A DNA stretch of 64,000 nucleotides from Aplidium turbinatum. Taxonomy: Eukaryota > Chordata > Ascidiacea > Aplousobranchia > Polyclinidae. A program made the position numbers and the translations under genes. The stretch covers positions 25,773,235 to 25,837,234 of the forward strand of contig OU964923.1 of NCBI GenBank assembly GCA_918807975.1. Reading direction: 5' to 3'. Within the stretch, counting starts at the first letter, position 1; every line of letters starts with the position of its first letter. Shown here in pieces: positions 58,334-64,000 of the stretch. A model generated the notes under the pieces. It ran no database searches. It saw only the letters and a list, made by a program, of their open reading frames with translations, and was not told where the DNA came from.

Positions 58334-59095
58334 ATTGTACGTAGGCCTACTTACATTTAAGTTTTTCTCAGGCTAAACACTGAACAGAAACAAATCACAC
58401 TATGTGGTCTCATTTAAACAACTGAGAGGACTTCTCGAATAACATGTGATTTGTGCTGAAAGGAATGGAAAAATTGCTCGCTACAAAATAACGAAACCTG
58501 GAAGGCGTGCGAAAGAAACGTTAAACTATAGGCTACACTAGAACGAAAAGATGCACATTGAACTATTTGAAAACGTATGCCCTGTTCATCAAGTCAAAAG
58601 GCTCCTTGAAAAAGCATGCCTCCTGCATAATCTCTGTTGAGTAGGCTATGCACCATTGGCCCCGGTTTGCAGCCATGTGAAAAGATTAATCCTAACAGTT
58701 TGTTCCATGTGGTTTCGTGAGTTCTGGTGGAAACCGTAAAATTAATACAAGTTCAAATCATACTCTATCCCCATGTTTACAAGAATAAAGATAAAAAGTT
58801 GCTTATGTAGGCTATAGCCGAAAGTTTATTTATGCTTGAGGTGGAGAAAGGCAAAAACATCTATTCATTAAAGGTCTGCAGGTTCGTCGTCAAAGTCACA
58901 TTCATCCGTTTCTGTTGTTTCATCATCTGATTCTGTTCCGTGTTGGTCCAAACCCTTCTCACTTTGCAGAACGTTATCCAGCGTGGACGGAACTGGATCT
59001 CCATGAAACCAAGCTGGAGTGAATTTACCATCTTCCAAAGGCCAGCCGCTTTCAACTGGTGTCTGGAAAAAGCTTCCTTTTTCGACAACATGATT

Positions 59096-61038
59096 CTAAA
59101 TGCCGCAAATGTAATTCGCTCTGAGTATTTTCTGATGGAGCACAGTTTTGCACGGCGAAAAGTTGCTTCCATCTGAACCTTTCAGTCGTCGCAATGGATT
59201 GGAACCTTTCGGTTTGTATGTCTCAATGATTTTTTTAAATCGTAATTCATTAAGGCAATGATCACTTTTACATCCATACATCTGGCACACACATGCCCTT
59301 TTCAATGGTTGCGACCAAAGCATGTCTGGAGATAAAGTACTGCCAAGCTTTGATACATCAATATATCTCAGAGTATTGTTTGCCTGTACACCAACTTCCA
59401 TCCATATGTTTACGTCTTTTTGTACGAACGACAAATTTCTTAACAGTATAATCAGAACATCCGTGTCATTAGAGCGGACTACCACATTTTTCACATCTTG
59501 GCATGCGGTGACGATGTAGTACATTAGGCGCGTATCTGCTTCTTCGTGGTAGCATAACAAGGACTCCTCTTCACCAGACAACATTTTTTCGCCATCTTTT
59601 CGATAAACATAACATTTTTCATCAAGTGTAGCATAAAGAACCTTTAAGTCGAGGAAGCTGGAACACTCATCTGATTTCCAAGAATTAACAAGAAAATACA
59701 CCAATGCTTGCTTGAAGTTGTCATTCCTCATTGCGGCTGCAAAATTAACAGGTCGTTTCATGGACTCTCTTTCGATGACTTATTGCTGATCGCGGAAGTC
59801 ATGAATTGCTCGGCGATCTCGCTGGGCATCTTTGATGGACGGCGATACAGTTCTATAGAAAACAACGTGTATTGTTTTCCCACTGTGTCTGCACAATTTC
59901 TTCAAAGTCGTCTTTACAACACCTCCGAACGTCATCGGCAAATATCCAAGAGTGTGAAGAAGAAACATACCATCGATCAACGTGCAGTCAACAAAAGGCG
60001 GATCTGTACTTTCAATTTTCTTTTCAAGAGCCTTCAAAAGCATTGACTTTTGGGTTGATTTCATCGTTGCATCCATATGGCACAAAGACAGTGGTACTGG
60101 TGTGAAGGGGTAAGACAGCATCAATTCCATGTCTACCTTGTGATCTGCTAAACATAGAAGCCTTCCAATCAAATTGCGTTCCATTCTCAACTGAGAAAAT
60201 TTGCCTTCGCGGGTTATGCTTTTGACAACGGCAGCTTCAGAAGCAAAGTTGCAGATTTTGTTTTTACGTATTGGCTTGTTGAAGGTGCTAGCGTCCTGGT
60301 GGCTTTGACTAATAAATTTGTTTCTATCCTCAGTTCCTTTTTGAAAAACATTCAAAAGAAAATTTGAAGTGGCAGGAGCCACTGCTTTTCCTGTGCTAAT
60401 ATTGAATAGAAAGGATACATCGAAGCCTGCACTAAATGGATTAACTGTATTGCTTACTTTTTGCATTGGTTTATCCAAATGTCTGCGATCTCTATCGATG
60501 CTTGAAGGATGAAGGTCGAATGATGCTTTCTCTGCTGATGTCATTCCCAGATCTTCATAGAAGTGGGGAAGGATCGTTTGGCGCATAAAGTGGGTAAGTG
60601 CCCATCTCTGTCTGGCACCAATTGAATTGGTGAAAGACGTAATCCCAGTGAGTCGATTGGCGGATTCTGCATTGATTGTTTGCTCCAAAGTTTGATCAAC
60701 AGCACATCCATAGAAGTTTTTTTCAGTTCTTTTTACAGACAAGATGCCTTATTCCAGGGTGAAAACAGATCACTTATTCCAGGGTGAGTTTCTTTCATTT
60801 TTAGCATGTTATCCTGCAGTCGCAAAATCCATCTTGCATAATTTGGTTGGTTGAAAATGAAGAACACGCTTGACATCTCTCCTATGCAGCGCACAAACAA
60901 CTGATGATTTACAGAATGAATACTCCGAGCAAAGAGGAGGTACGTCTTGACAAGTTTTAAGTATCCATACCAGTACTGGGCAGTCTTGCCATTTTCTCCT
61001 GTTTCGGTTTTCCTTGAAAATTCTTGGTAGGAACTCAA
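59096..61038 (-). pseudogene. Transposon-borne PIN/XPG-nuclease-like protein, in three frames
   Basis: Three consecutive minus-strand pieces: 60733-61038, 59780-60742 and 59096-59761, so at least two frame interruptions. The first has FNQPNYARWILRLQDNMLK; the second CAVDQTLEQTINAESANRLTG and, near its end, DCTLIDGMFLLHTLG; the third HEEADTRL and VVRSNDTDVLIILL, acidic clusters like those of PIN/FEN1-type nucleases (E-x2-D and D-x-D). This protein family is widespread in repeats of many animals. Its position between the inverted arms makes it the likely transposase or mobility nuclease of the element. Confidence 0.7.
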
Positions 61039-61734
61039 AACGTAGACTACGCTACCGGTATTCTAAACAATTGAAGACTAAAACTTTATTATTTGATAGC
61101 CCTTGTAAACTGGTTACTACCGTAGTTGTCGTGGTCGAATTCTACTTTTTGCATCAGCCAGATGCTTCTGTGCTACTAATGCTGTCTGCTAATCTGAGAT
61201 GTAGCTTAGCGTTTAGTTTGTTGTAAATATCTTCATCAAATTAACCTTTTCTATTGAGTAGAACTAAAATGGTAAGCTACTGGAACCGGCACTACACACT
61301 GGCAAGATTCAAAATCTTTAATCTATAATACTAAATCTTACATTTCTAATGGCGCAGGTTAACTGGCAGTCAGTATGAGAATTTCAGAAACAGCACGTGG
61401 AGTTGTCTATGCGCTATTATTGTCTTTGACTCTAGTCTTATACGAAATATAACCACAAGAGTAGCATATACAGAGTAACACTTAATAGTCTATGACGAAA
61501 GCATGCATGTTGCGCCAAATCATTATCACATTGTATGCTACTGTACACTACAGTCTTCAACCAGTGAAATATTAAATTATAGCGCAGTTGCTTATTATGG
61601 AATTATGACTTTCGCATCCGGTATCAGTCTTTGTGCTAGGAAAAATCCTCAGCTGAAGCAAAAAATTTTTGACGTTTTACAAACACTTAATTTCATTCAA
61701 ATAGGCTACAACCTTGAATTTGGGGGTTGTATTT

Positions 61735-62435
61735 ATTATCCTAAGATGAGGTTAAGCCCCACCTTGGAGCCATAAGAAAAGTTTTTTCGAACTCGGTGGA
61801 ACGCGTCCCAACTGATGATACAAGTTCCATTTTTGTATCTTATGATGTTATTTTTACATATCTTGCCCCAACTTTGGGGGCTCCTTATTCGGAAATGCCC
61901 CACCTGGGGCGACCAAATTTTAATGTTCTGAAATCCGTAAGTGAGGTACTATCACCTACACTTGGTTTCATCCATGTACCTTATGATGTTAATTTTGTGA
62001 ATTTTAGGGGTTTTACCCCTAAAATGAGGTTAAGCCCCACCTTGGGGCCATAAGAAAAGTTGTTTCGTACTCAGTGGAACATGCCCTAACTTATGAAAAA
62101 AGTTCCATCTTTGTACCTTATGATGTTATTTTTACGTATTTTGCCCCAACTTTGGAGGCCCCTTATTCGGGAATGCCCCACCTGGGGCACCCAGATCGAC
62201 TTGTTCCAAAGTCTACAAGTGAAGACATAAAATCTGGCGTAGGTTTTTTTCTTGTACCTTATGATGTTTTTTTGACCCCCAAAATGTTTTTTTCACCGGG
62301 CCGTAGCCCCCAAACGCCCCAGCAGTGAAACCTCGGATGTGGGTTTCTGAACATCCCACGGAGGGGCAAGGTTGATAAAACACTCAAACCTTTTGTACCT
62401 TATGATGTTACAAATACGTCACGGGCTGCCGGACT
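61735..62435. repeat. Right arm of the 5.9-kb transposon
   Basis: Inverted match of the left arm, about two and a half units, including GTACCTTATGATGTT words and the distal GGGGCTACGGCCCGGTG block in reverse complement. It is shorter than the left arm by about one and a half units. Confidence 0.88.
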
Positions 62436-62607
62436 ATTATGACTACCCCAAACACATTACTGATAGCCTTCAGATTTAAAATTGTCTTTTGCAATTAGCA
62501 TCGTATTCTTCGTAGCAAGTTTGCTTCTTGGTATGCGACAACGAATATTAAAGTTTTAAAATTTGCCTCAAACAAGAAATGTTGCACTGGTCTATACAGT
62601 CTAGAGT

Positions 62608-63722
62608 CAGGGGCGTATCCTCAATGGAAGCAAGGGAAGCATTGCTTCCCCTGTCAAAATTGAAAAAAGAGAAGCTGATATTTTTCAGTAAAACGATTTC
62701 GTGATTTGTTTACCTAAATGCGATTTAGAACGGTTTTTAACTCATGCCCCCCGTATGATTTTAACTCGGTTTTAATTTAAAAAAAGTTGGAAGCCAACGG
62801 AAGCGAAGATTCGTATTGCATCCGTTGCTCTCGTTTTTGCAATAATAAGAAACAAGTTTGAAAGAAAGGAAAAAAGCAGCGCAAAGTTTTCGCAATTTAC
62901 GTTTCTTTTAACTAATCGCAGGAAGCGATTTAAAAATTGCTTCCAGTCACGGGGTTGCCAGATTAGCCAAATTCTGCGAATTAGTTTTTTTTTAAATAAC
63001 TTTTCAAAATGTATAATAATCAATATTTCTCTAATATTGTAACCTTACCAGATGAAACCATATTCAACATTGTTCAATACATGTTCTATAGCCTACTTGT
63101 TTAATACTCGTACTGTGACGGATCAAAACTCATCCGCTACTTCTACAGGCTAACTTGCTATTTTTTGGGCTAGTTTCAGAATTATTTTTGCTACAATTTA
63201 TTAAAATCCACTACAAGTTATAAAATATATATGTAAACTTTATTAGTTTTGATAGAAACAGGTAAATATATATATTTAGCCTTTTTTGCCTAATATTTTC
63301 CTTGTTTCGGCCTTTTCTTTGTATTATTTTGGCTTTAAGACTTTTTTGTAGTCTGGCAACTCTGCTCTGTTGGATGTTGTGCCAGTGAGCTATGTAATGA
63401 GAAAATCTAGGGCACTGTTATGGTTATAATATCGGCCTTGTAAGCAAAACTCTGAGCCAAATGTTGGCTTTACACCGTTATCCTGGCTGGATAGACTTTG
63501 GAATAACACAGGATATGTGAGGTCTAAGCTAGACTTGACTTTGTAGCTGAGTTTTTGTTGTTCTCTAATTATTATAGTCGCATTTTTTGCCCTTTTCCCG
63601 TTCGTGTGTAAGAACTACCTTGAATAAGTTAATAGCTGTTTATCTGCTAATAAATTTCATACAAAAATTACCCTAAAAGTGTTTCCAGAAAGCAGTATAA
63701 TTCATTATTTGAGTAATTTTGC

Positions 63723-63754
<32 letters not shown>

Positions 63755-63844
63755 CCCCTAGAAAACACGTGCCTTCGGCACGCTCTATTCCCCCACAAAT
63801 TTTTTTATTGCTTCCCTTGATCAACCAACCAGGATACGCCACTG
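62608..63844. mobile_element. hAT-like element, non-autonomous
   Basis: CAGGGGCGTATCC and GGATACGCCACTG ends, duplication TCTAGAGT (62600-62607 and 63845-63852). Near the right end is GGGGGAGCATGCTCCCGGAC, typical of animal hAT MITEs. No transposase; the frames inside are not coding-like. Confidence 0.9.
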
Positions 63845-64000
63845 TCTAGAGTAGACTAGAATAACAGGCTGATACTGAATTAAAAGATGTCGAACGACCA
63901 TTTGTAGCATTCTAAGTTACTGTGTAGTGTGTAATCAGATGTTTTCTAAATTTCTAATTTAGTTAGCAAACTATCCAGAAAGCGATTAAATTATGTTGAA

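Larger units (their letters stand above)
56545..62435 (-). mobile_element. 5.9-kb DNA transposon with long repeat-built inverted arms
   Basis: Ends AGTCCGGCAGCCCGTGACG and its inverse, flanked by ATTAT on both sides (56540-56544 and 62436-62440; a 3-bp TTA reading is also possible). The arms run 56545 to about 57640 and about 61735 to 62435 and are built from units near 275 bp. Between them is a minus-strand gene for a nuclease-like protein, plus nested hAT MITEs. The protein type and long arms recall Academ-like elements; that assignment is tentative. Confidence 0.8.

Noticed and set aside
59708-60105. Plus-strand frames opposite the transposon gene
   Set aside because: Antisense shadows of the nuclease-like coding sequence.

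Overview
This is an AT-rich animal genome window. It has long introns with GT..AG boundaries, no bacterial features, and a very high load of repeats. The recognisable host genes are a RILP-like Rab effector, a Derlin-2, a COX7A-like subunit and an IL-17-type cytokine. Together these fit a chordate or other deuterostome invertebrate; I lean towards a tunicate, but that is inference. A genome-wide word, TAGGCCTA / GTAGGCTA / TAGCCTA, is scattered through the non-coding DNA.

Layout. 0.25-1 kb: a two-exon gene for a small, possibly myristoylated protein (minus). 2.7-2.9 kb: a probable terminal exon (plus). 4.7-12.2 kb: an eight-exon RILPL-type gene (minus); its introns hold a hAT-like element with a 77-bp tandem array and a nested transposon, plus two Mutator-like MITEs. 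13.5-20.5 kb: repeats only, namely an 85-bp-arm palindrome, a young non-autonomous LTR element, and a hAT-like element containing a second hAT and a TTAA-flanked element. 20.6-24.8 kb: a SINE, then a Penelope-like retroelement with an inverted partial copy, itself interrupted by a TA-flanked MITE and by a Kolobok-like transposon with a THAP gene. 25.1-32.9 kb: a seven-exon Derlin-2 gene (plus). 33.2-38.5 kb: a COX7A-like gene and a spliced gene of unknown identity (both minus). 39.6-43.4 kb: a three-level nest, hAT containing a piggyBac-like element containing hAT. 44.7-47.6 kb: a hAT containing two TA-flanked elements, one with a pogo/Psq-type HTH. 48.5-52.2 kb: a LINE tail, a further TA-flanked MITE and a THAP-domain gene. 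55.6-56.2 kb: an IL-17 cytokine exon. 56.5-62.4 kb: a 5.9-kb transposon with long repeat-built inverted arms and a broken gene for a PIN/XPG-nuclease-like protein. 62.6-63.8 kb: a last hAT-like element.

The host genes are unrelated in function: late endosome/cilium Rab signalling, ER-associated degradation, respiration and immunity. I see no operon and no single new system. What stands out is the transposon biology. Eleven hAT-like elements have exact 8-bp target duplications. Four Mutator-type MITE copies, and several TA-flanked families built from repeated terminal words, are present. Dispersed hammerhead-ribozyme-like motifs and a ~40-nt hairpin family recur in unrelated contexts.
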